A DNA stretch of 64,000 nt, from the NCBI RefSeq assembly GCF_030418165.1, contig NZ_JAUHTQ010000002.1, positions 310,001-374,000 of the forward strand. Reading direction: 5' to 3'. A program made the position numbers and the translations under genes. Numbering within the stretch: position 1 is the stretch's first letter; each line of letters starts with the position of its first letter. The stretch comes from Ureibacillus aquaedulcis (lineage in GTDB: Bacteria; Bacillota; Bacilli; Bacillales_A; Planococcaceae). The notes beneath the pieces are model-generated. The model had not been told where the DNA came from. It did not search any database and saw nothing but the letters and a program-made list of their open reading frames with translations. Positions 33,783-43,349 of the stretch are shown piece by piece.

Positions 33783-35104
33783 TAACCATTGCCACCTTTT
33801 TATTAACTCTATTATTTATCCTTTGGAGACCAAGGGGAATAAACGAAGCAATACCCGCTACTATAGGTGCAGTCATTGTAGTACTCACCGGCAGTGTCTC
33901 CCTAAGTGATCTCGTCATTATAACAGATACAATAACTGACGCAGCAATTACAATTATGGCAACAATCGTTATGGCAATTGTCTTAGAAAGCTTTGGCTTT
34001 TTTTCATGGGTGGCAGAGAAACTTGCAGAAAAAGCTAAAGGATCTGGTATACGACTATTTTGGTATGTAAATTTATTAAGTTTTCTCATGACACTATTCT
34101 TCAACAATGATGGCAGTATTTTAATCACTACTCCGATCCTAATAATGCTATTAAATAATATGGGGCTAAAAAACCATCAAAAAATACCATATCTACTTTC
34201 GGGTGGTTTAATTGCAACAGCTTCCAGTGCCCCAATAGGCGTTAGCAATATAGTAAATCTAATTGCCCTCAAAATAGTAGATATGAGCTTATACGCCCAT
34301 ACTGCAATGATGTTTGTTCCAGCAACGCTAGGTTTATTATTATTAGTTTTTCTACTGTTCCTACGATTTAAAAAAGTCTTGCCCAACACCATTCCAACTA
34401 ATGTAAAGGGTTTATCATTACCTTCCTATCATCCACTAAAGCAAAATTTGTCTCAATTCACAGAAAAGAATCGCTCCAAATTCATGCGTAATATACTAAT
34501 ATTCGTATTAATAGTACGTTTAAGTCTTTTTCTAGCTTCTTATCTGGATATTCCAATTTCCACAATGGCTGTACTAGGATCCCTTGTACTGTTGTCTTGG
34601 AGGTGGATTTACCTTAAAATTTCACCTATCGATATGCTAAAGAAAACACCATGGTATATTATCGTTTTCGCTTTTAGCATGTATGTCATAATTTACGGTT
34701 TAAATAACATCGGATTAACAGAATGGCTAATTGGATTTATGAGTCCTATGGTTACAGGGAACCTTCTAAACACCAGTGTATTGATGGGACTATTACTAAC
34801 TGTTTTATCGAATATTTTCAACAACCATCCAGCCCTTATGGTAGGAACCATGACTTTAACCAACATGCCACTTGATGCACTATCTCTAAAAGTCGCTTAT
34901 CTGGCAAACGTAATTGGCAGTGATATCGGCTCTTTAATTTTACCGATAGGTACTCTAGCTACGTTACTTTGGATGCATATTATCAGGGATGGTAAAGTTC
35001 GAATTACCTGGTGGGAGTATATTAAAGTAACGATAGTAGTTATACCTCCGACATTAATATTTACATTGGTAGTTTTATACTTTTGGGTTACCTGGCTGTT
35101 TTAA
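33764..35104 (+). CDS. ArsB/NhaD-type ion transporter
   Basis: Membrane protein of 446 residues with about 11-12 helices from the ion transporter superfamily that includes ArsB arsenite pumps, the CitM group and NhaD. The LTLFFNNDGSILITTPILI segment corresponds to the ArsB FxxNDGxxLxxTP motif, and the mirrored SNIFNNHPALMVGTM to the second half-motif. No arsR, arsC or arsenite ATPase gene is adjacent, so arsenite export is only one possibility. Confidence 0.8.
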   Translation: MHSMVLITIATFLLTLLFILWRPRGINEAIPATIGAVIVVLTGSVSLSDLVIITDTITDAAITIMATIVMAIVLESFGFFSWVAEKLAEKAKGSGIRLFWYVNLLSFLMTLFFNNDGSILITTPILIMLLNNMGLKNHQKIPYLLSGGLIATASSAPIGVSNIVNLIALKIVDMSLYAHTAMMFVPATLGLLLLVFLLFLRFKKVLPNTIPTNVKGLSLPSYHPLKQNLSQFTEKNRSKFMRNILIFVLIVRLSLFLASYLDIPISTMAVLGSLVLLSWRWIYLKISPIDMLKKTPWYIIVFAFSMYVIIYGLNNIGLTEWLIGFMSPMVTGNLLNTSVLMGLLLTVLSNIFNNHPALMVGTMTLTNMPLDALSLKVAYLANVIGSDIGSLILPIGTLATLLWMHIIRDGKVRITWWEYIKVTIVVIPPTLIFTLVVLYFWVTWLF

Positions 35105-35236
35105 ATCGAAAATACAATAAGTTATTTTTTAGATTTTGAGAGATAATTTATTTGAATAAGAGTGGGATTCGAGGAGCAAAAAAACAAGGTGTAGAGTAAT
35201 AGCTTCAGAAAGTTAAATAAAAAGATAGCTTCAATA

Positions 35237-35276
35237 GAGGATTGAATTTGGTAGTATACCGAAATCAATCCTTTAA
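35237..35276 (+). terminator. Terminator-like hairpin after ArsB-type gene
   Basis: GGATTGA-a-TTTGGTA / TACCGAAA-TCAATCC, a long stem with small bulges, followed by TTT. It may also serve the converging MFS gene. Confidence 0.65.
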
Positions 35277-35348
35277 TTTCTTTGTAATATGTTTAGGATT
35301 CGCTTTAAAAAACAACAAACGGTGTACAAATTATAAAAAATGTTATCT

Positions 35349-36593
35349 TTAATAAGAATCTGCTTTCTTCCAGTTTTCTTTAAGCAGAAGTACACCAATT
35401 AAACCTATCATGGAGAACAGTATGGGTGTTATAAAACCATAGAAGTAGCCGTCCCCTATATTCCCTGAAGAGATTTGAAATATATCTAGTATTTTCCCAA
35501 AAATGCTTGGCAACAACACAGCACTTAAGAAGCCCCCAGTATTTGCAAAACCCGAGACTAGTCCAGACTCCTTGATGGGAAAGGACAGTCGAACTGCAGA
35601 GAAAGTTAATGAATTCGAGCCAAATCCAAAGCCGATGATAAAGAAAAGCATGATGAGTAATGCATATGGTGGTTGACCTTTATATAAGAGAAAAATAGAC
35701 CAGCAAAATAAAATAATGATATGGAATACTACATATGGCTGTTTAATTTTATTCAATCTACTTGACACCCAGCCAATTAGAGGGGCACCAATGAGCGCAC
35801 CAACAAGACTTATCATAATGAGCTGGCTTGCTTCAAAGCGTGACATTCCATATAGATCCATCCCATAGGGTACTGCCCATGAACCGATAAATCCTATATA
35901 TCCCCCGACAACCCCAAAGTGACACATGAATAAAGCCCAAGCTTGCCTGCTTGAAAAAATTCTGCGCAACAAGTCCAGTGTTCTTTCACTCTGTTTTTCA
36001 CGTTTTTTTATAAATGTTTGGTTTGGCTTTTTTACGAGGACAAAATAAAGAAGAATTCCAATTAAGCATAATAGAACACCTGCTGAAAAAAAGGAATTCC
36101 TCCAACCCACAGAATCTATGAATGCCGAGAGTGGGACTGTTGCTAATAGAAAACCAAGGCTGCCAGTCATTCCTGCTACACCGATTAATTGAGCAAACTC
36201 CTTAGCATTAAACCATTGACTTAAAATCAATACTAAACTGACCCATATGGTTGCATCTCCTATACCCGTCAAAACTCTCGCCAGGAATAGGACAACCTCA
36301 TGAGTGCTTAGACTATAAGCAACTGTACCAACACCTGTAAGAAGTGCACCGGTAATAAGAAAAAGATTGGGGCCATAGCGATCAACGAGAATCCCCATAG
36401 GAATCTGCAAACTTGTATAGACGAAAAATTGTATACTTGCCAGCAACCCAATCGTTGTAGCCGTTACATTAAAATCACCCATAATTTGGTCTGTAATCAG
36501 ACCTGGTGCTGTTCTTTGACTGGCCATTATTAAATAGGCAAATATGACAGAAGCAAAGATTACCCAGCGGAATGCACTATTTTGTTTTTCCAA
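35349..36593 (-). CDS. MFS transporter, anion/organophosphate-like
   Basis: A 414-residue 12-helix protein of the major facilitator superfamily. Loop 2-3 motif A appears as GILVDRYGPNLFLI and helix 4 contains ARVLTGIGDATIW. The first helix has YLIMASQRTAPGLITDQI, with a conserved arginine in the place typical of the NNP/ACS or OPA-like branches that import organic anions. AGGAGAGGGATC precedes the ATG. No catabolic gene is adjacent, so the substrate is unknown. Confidence 0.82.
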   Translation of the reverse strand: MEKQNSAFRWVIFASVIFAYLIMASQRTAPGLITDQIMGDFNVTATTIGLLASIQFFVYTSLQIPMGILVDRYGPNLFLITGALLTGVGTVAYSLSTHEVVLFLARVLTGIGDATIWVSLVLILSQWFNAKEFAQLIGVAGMTGSLGFLLATVPLSAFIDSVGWRNSFFSAGVLLCLIGILLYFVLVKKPNQTFIKKREKQSERTLDLLRRIFSSRQAWALFMCHFGVVGGYIGFIGSWAVPYGMDLYGMSRFEASQLIMISLVGALIGAPLIGWVSSRLNKIKQPYVVFHIIILFCWSIFLLYKGQPPYALLIMLFFIIGFGFGSNSLTFSAVRLSFPIKESGLVSGFANTGGFLSAVLLPSIFGKILDIFQISSGNIGDGYFYGFITPILFSMIGLIGVLLLKENWKKADSY

Positions 36594-36750
36594 TGATCCC
36601 TCTCCTGTTAACTTTTCTATATATATATGTCAGGACTTAAAAGTCGGAACCCTTTCATGCTTTCTTGCCTCAAACAAATATAAAATGCTTTGATAAAGTT
36701 GTTATCGTTTATGAAAATAATTTTAAATCAGCTTATTCCCTGCTAAACCC

Positions 36751-36791
36751 CAAACAAAAAGCATCAATCCTCTTATTTGGGATTAATGCCT
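36751..36791 (-). terminator. Terminator of exported-protein gene
   Basis: GCATTAATCC / GGATTGATGC with one mismatch, followed by TTTTTG on the minus strand. Confidence 0.7.
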
Positions 36792-36816
36792 AATTTTTGC
36801 AACTCAATTCTCATTA

Positions 36817-37350
36817 CTACTTAATTGAATCGGCTACCTCTATCAAAACTTTTACTGTGTCCTGGTTAGCGACTTTTTTATCAAGTCCTATTTGGTACTG
36901 TAAGTTATTTTGTTCAAAAACCAAATAAGTAAATAGATGATCCTCAAAATAGATTCCATTCTTCCCATCGTGCAATCTATAAATTTCACCATCAAAATGG
37001 GTTTCTTCTTTTCTTATTTCAATTTTAAATTGATTGCCTTTAAGTTTTCTATTTACATAAAGTATTTCTAGGATATTATTCTTTATACCATTTTCATTAT
37101 TAAGCGAGCCAAATTCATGTGTAAATGGTATCTTTGGCATCAATGTGGGTAATTTCACCTCAAAGTTGCAATCCTTTTCAAATTCCTTGATCGCCTCATT
37201 TACCGTTTTATAGCCTACTCTTCTTGAATGGTCTTCAAAATACGAATCCGTAAGTCGGGGAATTGCCAAAACCGAGCCTCCACTAATATCTAGAAATAAA
37301 AAAATTACTATAAAGAATATCGAATTACGATATATGGCCAAAGAATTCAC
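36817..37350 (-). CDS. Exported protein with DUF4367-like domain
   Basis: A 177-residue protein with a signal sequence (MNSLAIYRNSIFFIVIFLFL... SVLA). The mature part has a VKLPTLMPKIPFTHEFG motif, a GEIYRLHDGKNGIYFED stretch and the closing pattern LVFEQNNLQYQIGLD... VLIEVADSIK, which resembles DUF4367 domains often found at the C termini of anti-sigma or lipoprotein-like proteins. No neighbouring sigma factor is present. The absence of a lipobox cysteine suggests secretion or membrane anchoring through the N-terminal helix. Confidence 0.65.
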   Translation of the reverse strand: MNSLAIYRNSIFFIVIFLFLDISGGSVLAIPRLTDSYFEDHSRRVGYKTVNEAIKEFEKDCNFEVKLPTLMPKIPFTHEFGSLNNENGIKNNILEILYVNRKLKGNQFKIEIRKEETHFDGEIYRLHDGKNGIYFEDHLFTYLVFEQNNLQYQIGLDKKVANQDTVKVLIEVADSIK

Positions 37351-37445
37351 ACCCTAATTGCTTTTAAGGTTTAGTCTATCCAAAACAGTAAAAATCATCC
37401 TTATTGTTTTTAATTGCAAGTCATTATAACTATTAGCCTATACAA

Positions 37446-37492
37446 AAAAGAGGACTAGTGTTGATATTCGTTGTACCAAAACTTGTCCCCCG
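37446..37492 (-). terminator. Probable terminator of cdd
   Basis: Minus strand GGGGAC / GTCCTC (one mismatch) around a long loop, followed by TTTTTTG. Weaker than the others. Confidence 0.5.
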
Positions 37493-37514
37493 ATATTTTT
37501 TTATATAAGCTTCG

Positions 37515-37913
37515 TTACATATCTAGATCTGTAAAAGCATATGGAAGTAATTCCTTTAGTGATAATTCCAGGATTTCTTTTTTCTCATTTGTTAAATAAA
37601 CTGGCATCTCGGGTAAACAAAACTCAGCCAAAACTTGTCGGCAAATGCTGCAAGGTGGAAGAAAATCTACTGTATCCCCCGCTACAGCAATCGCCTGAAA
37701 ATCACCTTTTTTATAGCCATTTGCAACAGCAGTAAATATAGCGGTTCTTTCAGCACAATTCGTTGCCCCCAACGACACATTTTCTACATTTACACCATTC
37801 GTCACAGTACCATCTTTTAATAGCAAGGCTACTCCCACGGGGAATTTTGAATAAGGTACATAAGCATTTTGCTTCATCTTCCGTGCACTTTCAACCAATT
37901 GCTCTTTATTCAT
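37515..37913 (-). CDS. cdd: Cytidine deaminase
   Basis: Deaminates cytidine and deoxycytidine to uridine forms in pyrimidine salvage. The 132-residue length is that of the tetrameric one-zinc enzymes. Zinc and catalytic residues are visible: NCAERTAIF (Cys and catalytic Glu) and PPCSICRQVL (two Cys), with the N-terminal YVPYSKFPVGVALL binding segment. ATG 37913 follows AAAGGGATGG. It precedes nothing related directly, although a nucleoside hydrolase gene lies about 200 bases upstream on the same strand, so nucleoside salvage could be shared. Confidence 0.95.
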   Translation of the reverse strand: MNKEQLVESARKMKQNAYVPYSKFPVGVALLLKDGTVTNGVNVENVSLGATNCAERTAIFTAVANGYKKGDFQAIAVAGDTVDFLPPCSICRQVLAEFCLPEMPVYLTNEKKEILELSLKELLPYAFTDLDM

Positions 37914-38112
37914 AATATCCATCCCTTTCAAATATGAATGAACTTTTCACAGTTCCCTTTACACCAACCAACCGATTGGCAGGATTTTCATAATATTATT
38001 TTTTGAAATGTTTGTCAATATTCGAAAACAAGTAATCATTCTTTCGTTAACTCTTTGCCTTCTTTTTCGAAATATGAGTGACTCCGATTTGAACCCGATA
38101 TTGTAGGGGTTT

Positions 38113-39063
38113 TTATTTCGGGACCATCACTTTCCGAAATTCTTCTAAAAAAGCTTCATAATGCAAGTTGACGGCTATTCTCGTTCTTCCCTTTTTACTG
38201 GTTGGTCGATAGTCAATATAAGACATTCCCTTTGCTTCCGAATCCTCTATAACTTTTGCATCATAGTGTATGTAGTCAACGATCGCAGGATTGATAACTA
38301 TCATAACAGTCAAAAGATCATGAATTGGAGCTCCAGGTATACCAGGAACAGATTTTTTGTAGAACTCATAATAATATTTGAAAATAGGATCCATCATGAA
38401 AGCATAAGCATTTTGCTTGTTTTTAGTAATATCATTTACTATTTCTTGTGTAAGAACAGCAGATTGGGTAACGTTTAATGGTGTGATGACCAGATTATGT
38501 GCATACTTTAAAACGAAATTGGAAGAACTCGGATCACCATAGAAATTGGCTTCCGCAAGTGCAGTTACATTTCCCGGAACGAAAAAAGCACCACCCATAA
38601 CATAAAAAGAATGGACCATCTTCATTTGCTCGGCAAATAGTGTGAATGCTGTAGCCAGAGAAGTGGAACGGCCGGTATCTACTATAATAAGCTCATTCTT
38701 ATGCTTTTCTATTATCACGCGGATGCTGTCAAAAGGATAAATCTGATATTGAAATCGGCTAGGTGGTTGAATGGGTCCAATACCATTTCGTCCATGAATT
38801 TCAGGATAAAATGTCGTATCTTCCTCTTGTACCGGCATAGAAGTTCCAGGGATAATAGGAATATCGCTTCTTCCCGCTAATTGCAACAGGTATGCAGCAT
38901 TAGCTGTTGCTTGGTCTTTTGTTACATTCCCATAGCTTGTTACGATACCAACCAGTTCAATTTCTGGTTCTAGTATGCAATACATGATGGCCAAGGAATC
39001 ATCAATTCCCGGGTCACAGAATAAAAGTATTTTTTTCGCGATAGATAGCCCTCCTCTCCCCAT
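38113..39063 (-). CDS. Inosine/uridine-preferring nucleoside hydrolase
   Basis: Cleaves N-glycosidic bonds of nucleosides to base and ribose. The 316-residue protein has the calcium-binding aspartate motif at the N terminus, FCDPGIDDSLAIMY (DxDPGxDD with the first Asp replaced by Cys), the VTSYGNVTKDQATANA segment, ANFYGDPSSSNFVL and a late H-D pair, GAPIHDLL, where the catalytic His and Ca-ligand Asp sit. The only in-frame ATG is at 39063, but the best ribosome site (AGGAGGG) lies inside the frame, 7 bases before an ATC codon, so the real start could be the non-standard ATC at about 39042. Confidence 0.88.
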   Translation of the reverse strand: MGRGGLSIAKKILLFCDPGIDDSLAIMYCILEPEIELVGIVTSYGNVTKDQATANAAYLLQLAGRSDIPIIPGTSMPVQEEDTTFYPEIHGRNGIGPIQPPSRFQYQIYPFDSIRVIIEKHKNELIIVDTGRSTSLATAFTLFAEQMKMVHSFYVMGGAFFVPGNVTALAEANFYGDPSSSNFVLKYAHNLVITPLNVTQSAVLTQEIVNDITKNKQNAYAFMMDPIFKYYYEFYKKSVPGIPGAPIHDLLTVMIVINPAIVDYIHYDAKVIEDSEAKGMSYIDYRPTSKKGRTRIAVNLHYEAFLEEFRKVMVPK

Positions 39064-39111
39064 ATATATTCCATTATTGAGCGGTCATGCCAAAAGGATA
39101 GAAACAACATT

Positions 39112-39144
39112 AAAAAGGCATTAATCCGTCTTGGATCAATGCCC
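39112..39144 (-). terminator. Terminator of 71-residue gene
   Basis: GGGCATTGATCC / GGATTAATGCC followed by TTTTTAAT on the minus strand. Confidence 0.75.
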
Positions 39145-39185
39145 GTGATTATTCGATTTACTGATTTTGCTACAGCACTTTAGAG

Positions 39186-39401
39186 CTAGTATCCCTCTTG
39201 GTCTCCTTCTTTAAGCGAAGCTTTTGCCTTAAGGTCGGCATCTTCAACCTTTTGGAAGCCTTTATCTAGTCTCCCGGCATTTTCGATATCACCGGAAGCC
39301 TTATAACCTCCTACTTCTGCATTGGAAGTTGTCCCAAAAAGCTCCATTCCACCTAATTCTACATTGATTCTTTGTTTGTCGTTTCCTTTTTGTTTACTCA
39401 C
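39186..39401 (-). CDS. Hypothetical 71-residue hydrophilic protein
   Basis: GTG 39401 lies 6 bases after AGAGGTG; ATG 39407 overlaps that site. The product, MSKQKGNDKQRINVELGGME... TSNAEVGGYKASGDIENAGR, is hydrophilic, Gly/Lys/Glu/Asp-rich and without hydrophobic helix, ending GDQEGY. Frames extending upstream to 39515 run into the methyltransferase gene and are spurious. The composition is like small stress or spore proteins. I do not recognise it. Confidence 0.55.
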   Translation of the reverse strand: MSKQKGNDKQRINVELGGMELFGTTSNAEVGGYKASGDIENAGRLDKGFQKVEDADLKAKASLKEGDQEGY

Positions 39402-39480
39402 TATCATCACCTCTAAAATGTAATATGCCCAAAAGAGGTAATAATATAGTGAAATTGAATAACATTTTTTGGCCAAGTAT

Positions 39481-40077
39481 TCACTTGATACTAGTGGCCA
39501 TAAACATTGAGGCATCTTGATTCATAAAGATACTTCTACCGTGATGGAAAGTTTTTATTTCTATGGATTTAAAGCCGGCTTCAGATAATCTTTCTTCTAG
39601 TTCATCATGAGAAAAGCCATTGTGAACTTTCGGGTGACTTATTTTATCGTTTTTGTCAAAATCAATGATGATTAACTTGCCACCAACATCTAATATATTG
39701 GATAATTCCAGTAATATTTTATTGGTATCTGGAACATGAAGCATGACAAGTGACATTAAAACTATGTCCGCCTTCAGTTTAGGAGTGTCCCTAGTAAAAT
39801 CTGCAAAAAGTACTTTAGTGTTCGTAATACCTTCATGAGCTATTTTAGCCTCAGCCACCTCCAGCATCTGTTTGGAGGAATCAACCAACAAGACAGAATC
39901 TACTAAATCGGTTAATTGCAAGCTAACCAAACCGGTCCCACTTCCATAATCCAATAAAGAGCATGCTTTACTATTTCGTAGTTCTTGTCTTACTTCCTTC
40001 ACTATAACTTTAGCTAATTCAATTCTTTCTTCAGTATCATATCTTTTTGCCATTTCTTCAAAAACACTTTTTTCCAT
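39481..40077 (-). CDS. Class I SAM-dependent methyltransferase
   Basis: A 198-residue small-molecule type methyltransferase: motif I LLDYGSGTGLVSLQL, acidic post-I VLLVDSSKQMLEVA, motif II DIVLMSLVMLHVPD, and a C-terminal region GFSHDELEERLSEAGFKSIE typical of UbiE/Coq5-like enzymes. There is a plausible GGTGGAAAG ribosome site. Substrate unknown, no pathway neighbour. Confidence 0.87.
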   Translation of the reverse strand: MEKSVFEEMAKRYDTEERIELAKVIVKEVRQELRNSKACSLLDYGSGTGLVSLQLTDLVDSVLLVDSSKQMLEVAEAKIAHEGITNTKVLFADFTRDTPKLKADIVLMSLVMLHVPDTNKILLELSNILDVGGKLIIIDFDKNDKISHPKVHNGFSHDELEERLSEAGFKSIEIKTFHHGRSIFMNQDASMFMATSIK

Positions 40078-40203
40078 ATTCTTTCCACCTTATGATTATT
40101 CGGGTTCATCTTGGTCGATAGTTGAGATTAAAACTTATATTCGTAAAAGAGCTTTTTCACCATTAGTATGAGAACTACTTCAGGATTGATGCCTTGTAGA
40201 ATT

Positions 40204-41559
40204 TTATTTAGTCTTAAGTTTATATCCAATGTAAAGAATAATAAACCAAATAGGTGCAACAATTAATGCGATTCGCATATCGTCTATAAATGCCATCATG
40301 ACAATGACAAATGCCAAAAAGATCAATGCTAAATAAGTTGTAATGGGATATAAAGGGACTTTAAATTTCAACTTCTCAATTTCCTTATTCGTTTTTGATT
40401 TTCTGAATTTCGATTGAGTAAGCAGGATAATCGTCCAGCTGGTAATAACTGCAACCGTTGCAACGGCAGAAATATACAAAAATACTTTTTCAGGAACAAT
40501 ATAATTCAGAACAACTGCCACTAGCAAAATGAATGATGAAAACAAGATACCCCGTCTTGGACTGCCATTTTTATGAAGATTTCCGAAGTATTTTGGACCG
40601 TTATTTTGATGTGATAAATTGTATAGCATCCTACCCGAACTGAACAAGCCACTATTGAATGCAGACAAGGCTGCAGTGATGACAACAAAGTTAATGATAT
40701 GGGCAGCACCGGGAATACCGACATTATCAAAGATTAATACAAACGGGCTGCCATTCATCCCGACTTCATCCCAAGGGTAAAGAATCATCATAATTCCTAA
40801 TGCACCAATATAAAAAATCAAGATTCTCCATACTACATTATTGATGGCAGAAGGAATCGATTTTTCCGGATTTTTCGCCTCACCGGCTGTAATTCCGACT
40901 AATTCTACTCCCCCAAATGAAAACATGACAAGAACCAATGACAATAATATACCTTCTATTCCATTTGGCATGAAGCCACCGTGAGCCCACAAATTATCCA
41001 AACCGATTGCCTGGCCGTCATTTCCTAGTCCAAGGAAGATGATTCCTAATCCAAGCAAAATCATTCCGATAATGGCCACTATTTTTATCATCGCAAACCA
41101 GAATTCAAACTCTCCGAAAGCTTTGACATTCGCAAGATTGATCAATGTTATAAGGATCAGGACCACAAGTGCTGTCAACCACTGCGGGATTTCCGGGAAC
41201 CAGTAATTCACATAGACGCCAACTACCGTTATTTCCGCCATTCCGACCACAATCCACATAAACCAGTAGGTCCACCCGGTTAAGTATCCCGCAAATGGGC
41301 CTAAATATCGGTTTGCATATGTACTAAATGACCCCGATACAGGTTCTTCTACCGCCATTTCACCCAACGCCCTCATAATCGTGAATATTACCAATCCCCC
41401 AACTAAATACGACAATAAAATAGATGGGCCAGCCATTTGGATGGTTGCACTGGAGCCATAAAACAACCCGACTCCAATCGAACCGCCAAGCGCAATTAAC
41501 TGGATATGCCGATTGTCCAAACCCCGCTGTAGTTTCTTGCTGTTATCTTCTGTAATCAT
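40204..41559 (-). CDS. AAT-type amino-acid permease, predicted tyrosine transporter
   Basis: A 451-residue permease of the amino-acid transporter group of the APC superfamily with 12 predicted helices. The N terminus LQRGLDNRHIQLIALGGSIG then VGLFYGS is the hallmark of AAT carriers (ProY, AroP, RocE type), and EEPVSGSFSTYANRYLGPFA follows. A T-box leader with a UAC specifier lies directly upstream (41612-41880), nearly the same as the one before the tyrosyl-tRNA synthetase gene. Expression should therefore rise when tRNA-Tyr is uncharged, so tyrosine is the best guess for substrate. Substrate by sequence alone would be uncertain. Confidence 0.88.
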   Translation of the reverse strand: MITEDNSKKLQRGLDNRHIQLIALGGSIGVGLFYGSSATIQMAGPSILLSYLVGGLVIFTIMRALGEMAVEEPVSGSFSTYANRYLGPFAGYLTGWTYWFMWIVVGMAEITVVGVYVNYWFPEIPQWLTALVVLILITLINLANVKAFGEFEFWFAMIKIVAIIGMILLGLGIIFLGLGNDGQAIGLDNLWAHGGFMPNGIEGILLSLVLVMFSFGGVELVGITAGEAKNPEKSIPSAINNVVWRILIFYIGALGIMMILYPWDEVGMNGSPFVLIFDNVGIPGAAHIINFVVITAALSAFNSGLFSSGRMLYNLSHQNNGPKYFGNLHKNGSPRRGILFSSFILLVAVVLNYIVPEKVFLYISAVATVAVITSWTIILLTQSKFRKSKTNKEIEKLKFKVPLYPITTYLALIFLAFVIVMMAFIDDMRIALIVAPIWFIILYIGYKLKTK

Positions 41560-41611
41560 TCAATTAACCCCTTCAAATCTATTTTAATATTGCAAGTCTA
41601 TAAGAAAAAAG

Positions 41612-41880
41612 ATAAAAAAAACGCCCTTCTGGATTAACCAAAAGGACGATTCAACTCGTGTTACCACCTTAAATTCATAAGCAACTTACATTGCTTAACT
41701 TAGTAAGTACAGCCAAATGACGATACTTCAGCACATGATGACGGGTGCTTTACCGGTGTAGCCTACTAAGGAATCCCATTCGGTACACAGCTCCAAGATG
41801 AATTCGCAATCGTTCAACACGCACCTCTCATCGACCGGTAACTTTCTGTTTGTTTAGTGATTGCTACTATTTCTTATCAT
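41612..41880 (-). promoter_or_regulatory. Tyrosine-specific T-box riboswitch of permease gene
   Basis: The minus strand shows the T-box sequence AAGGTGGTAACACGAG (41655-41670), a terminator CGTCCTTTTGG/CCAGAAGGGCG with a T8 run (41613-41649), and a Stem I closed by TTACCGG/CCGGTAA. The specifier bulge AGTAGGCTACACCGG carries UAC (41758-41760), the tyrosine codon, followed by A. It reports uncharged tRNA-Tyr and permits read-through. Confidence 0.9.
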
Positions 41881-42072
41881 AGCTTTTATTCTTATTATTC
41901 GAAATGTCTTGAACAAATCATTGTTATGCAAATATTAATTATTTACAATTCTAGCGTTTTATTTAAGTTTGTCAATCTTATTTTGAATCTTCAACACTTT
42001 CGGAAGATTTTTGAATGAACTTCGAGTTAACTAATTCATTTTTAGGTATTAAGCTTTTAAATATAATATCTA

Positions 42073-43287
42073 TTATTTAATTAAACGTATAAATTTTTTT
42101 TTACCGATTTGCAGCACTTCGCCGGACATTAACACTCGATCCAAATCATGTTCACTTAATCTCTCTTTATTGAGTTGTATGCCATTTTGCTTAATTAGGC
42201 GTAAAAATTCACTTTTGCTTTTTACAAGTTTTCTTTCTACAAGCTGAGGAATGATATCTAAAATTGTTTCTGCTCCGATTTCAATTAATAGCTCCGGGAT
42301 TTCATCAGGTATTCCTTTGTTGCTGAAAGCTGTTTTGAAATATGCCATCGCTCTTTTTGTTTCTTCTTCTCCCCAGTATAAACTAGTGATAATTTTTGCC
42401 AGTTTTAATTTTATATCTCTTGGGTTTATCCCTTGTTCTAGTTCGTACCGAATGTTGTCTATATCATCCGGATGTTCGTCCGTTGCTAATTCAAAGTATT
42501 TGATGATAAATTTATCCGGCACTTCCATCACCTTCTTGAACATGATTTGTGAAGGTTCATCGACTCCAATGTAATTTCCGAGACTTTTGCTCATCTTCTC
42601 TTCACCATCAAGCCCTTCAAGCAATGGCATAAAAATTGCCACTTGTTTCTCTAGGTCCCAGTGTTTTTGAAGGGTGCGCCCCATCAGAATATTAAAGGTT
42701 TGATCGGTCCCCCCTAATTCGATATCTGCAGAAATCTCTACTGAGTCGTAAGCCTGCATCAGTGGGTAGAAAAACTCATGAATTCCGATTGGAACTTGAT
42801 TTTTATAACGATTTTGAAAGTCATCCCGTTCCATTATTCTGGCAACAGAAGTAGTGGCTGCTAGTTTTATCACTTCTTCAAATGTTAATTTTGACAGCCA
42901 CTCACTGTTAAAACGTACAATTGTTTTTTCAGCATCCAGCACTTTGAAGATTTGTTTACAGTATGTCTCCGCATTCGCTTTAACCTGTTCATCACTTAAA
43001 GCTACACGTCCTTTTGCTTTTCCTGTAGGATCACCAATTCGTCCCGTGAAATCACCAATGATAATCACCACTTGATGCCCTAGATCTTGCATCTGTTTAA
43101 TTTTTCTTAATACGACGGCATGACCTAAGTGAATATCGGGAGCAGAGGGATCAAGCCCTAATTTAATGATTAGCGGCTTTTGTGAATTGTAGGATTTCTC
43201 TAGTTTTGCAAGCAACTCTTCTTGCCCAACAATTTGCTGAGCACCCTTCATTATGATTTTTAATTGTTCTTCAGGTTTTACAAACAT
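42073..43287 (-). CDS. tyrZ: Tyrosyl-tRNA synthetase, TyrZ type
   Basis: Charges tRNA-Tyr with tyrosine. The 404-residue protein has the class I HIGH motif as HLGHAVVLRKI and the KMSKS loop intact as KMSKSLGN. The KMSKS sequence (not KFGKS) places it with the TyrZ/TyrRS-2 group, distinct from the main TyrS of B. subtilis. A C-terminal S4-like RNA-binding domain follows (LVKSKSEFLRLIKQNGIQLN, LDRVLMSGEVLQIGKKKFIR). AAGGAGATG precedes the ATG. It is preceded by a Tyr T-box. Confidence 0.94.
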   Translation of the reverse strand: MFVKPEEQLKIIMKGAQQIVGQEELLAKLEKSYNSQKPLIIKLGLDPSAPDIHLGHAVVLRKIKQMQDLGHQVVIIIGDFTGRIGDPTGKAKGRVALSDEQVKANAETYCKQIFKVLDAEKTIVRFNSEWLSKLTFEEVIKLAATTSVARIMERDDFQNRYKNQVPIGIHEFFYPLMQAYDSVEISADIELGGTDQTFNILMGRTLQKHWDLEKQVAIFMPLLEGLDGEEKMSKSLGNYIGVDEPSQIMFKKVMEVPDKFIIKYFELATDEHPDDIDNIRYELEQGINPRDIKLKLAKIITSLYWGEEETKRAMAYFKTAFSNKGIPDEIPELLIEIGAETILDIIPQLVERKLVKSKSEFLRLIKQNGIQLNKERLSEHDLDRVLMSGEVLQIGKKKFIRLIK

Positions 43288-43349
43288 ACTAACATCTCCT
43301 TGGAATATTATTTCTAATATTGCAAGTTCTATAAGAACAAAGAATTAAA

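Noticed and set aside
33764-35104. Arsenic resistance operon
   Set aside because: Only a single carrier gene of the ArsB/NhaD superfamily is present, without arsR, arsC or arsA.
42251-43075. Plus-strand frames within tyrZ
   Set aside because: Reverse shadows of the synthetase gene.
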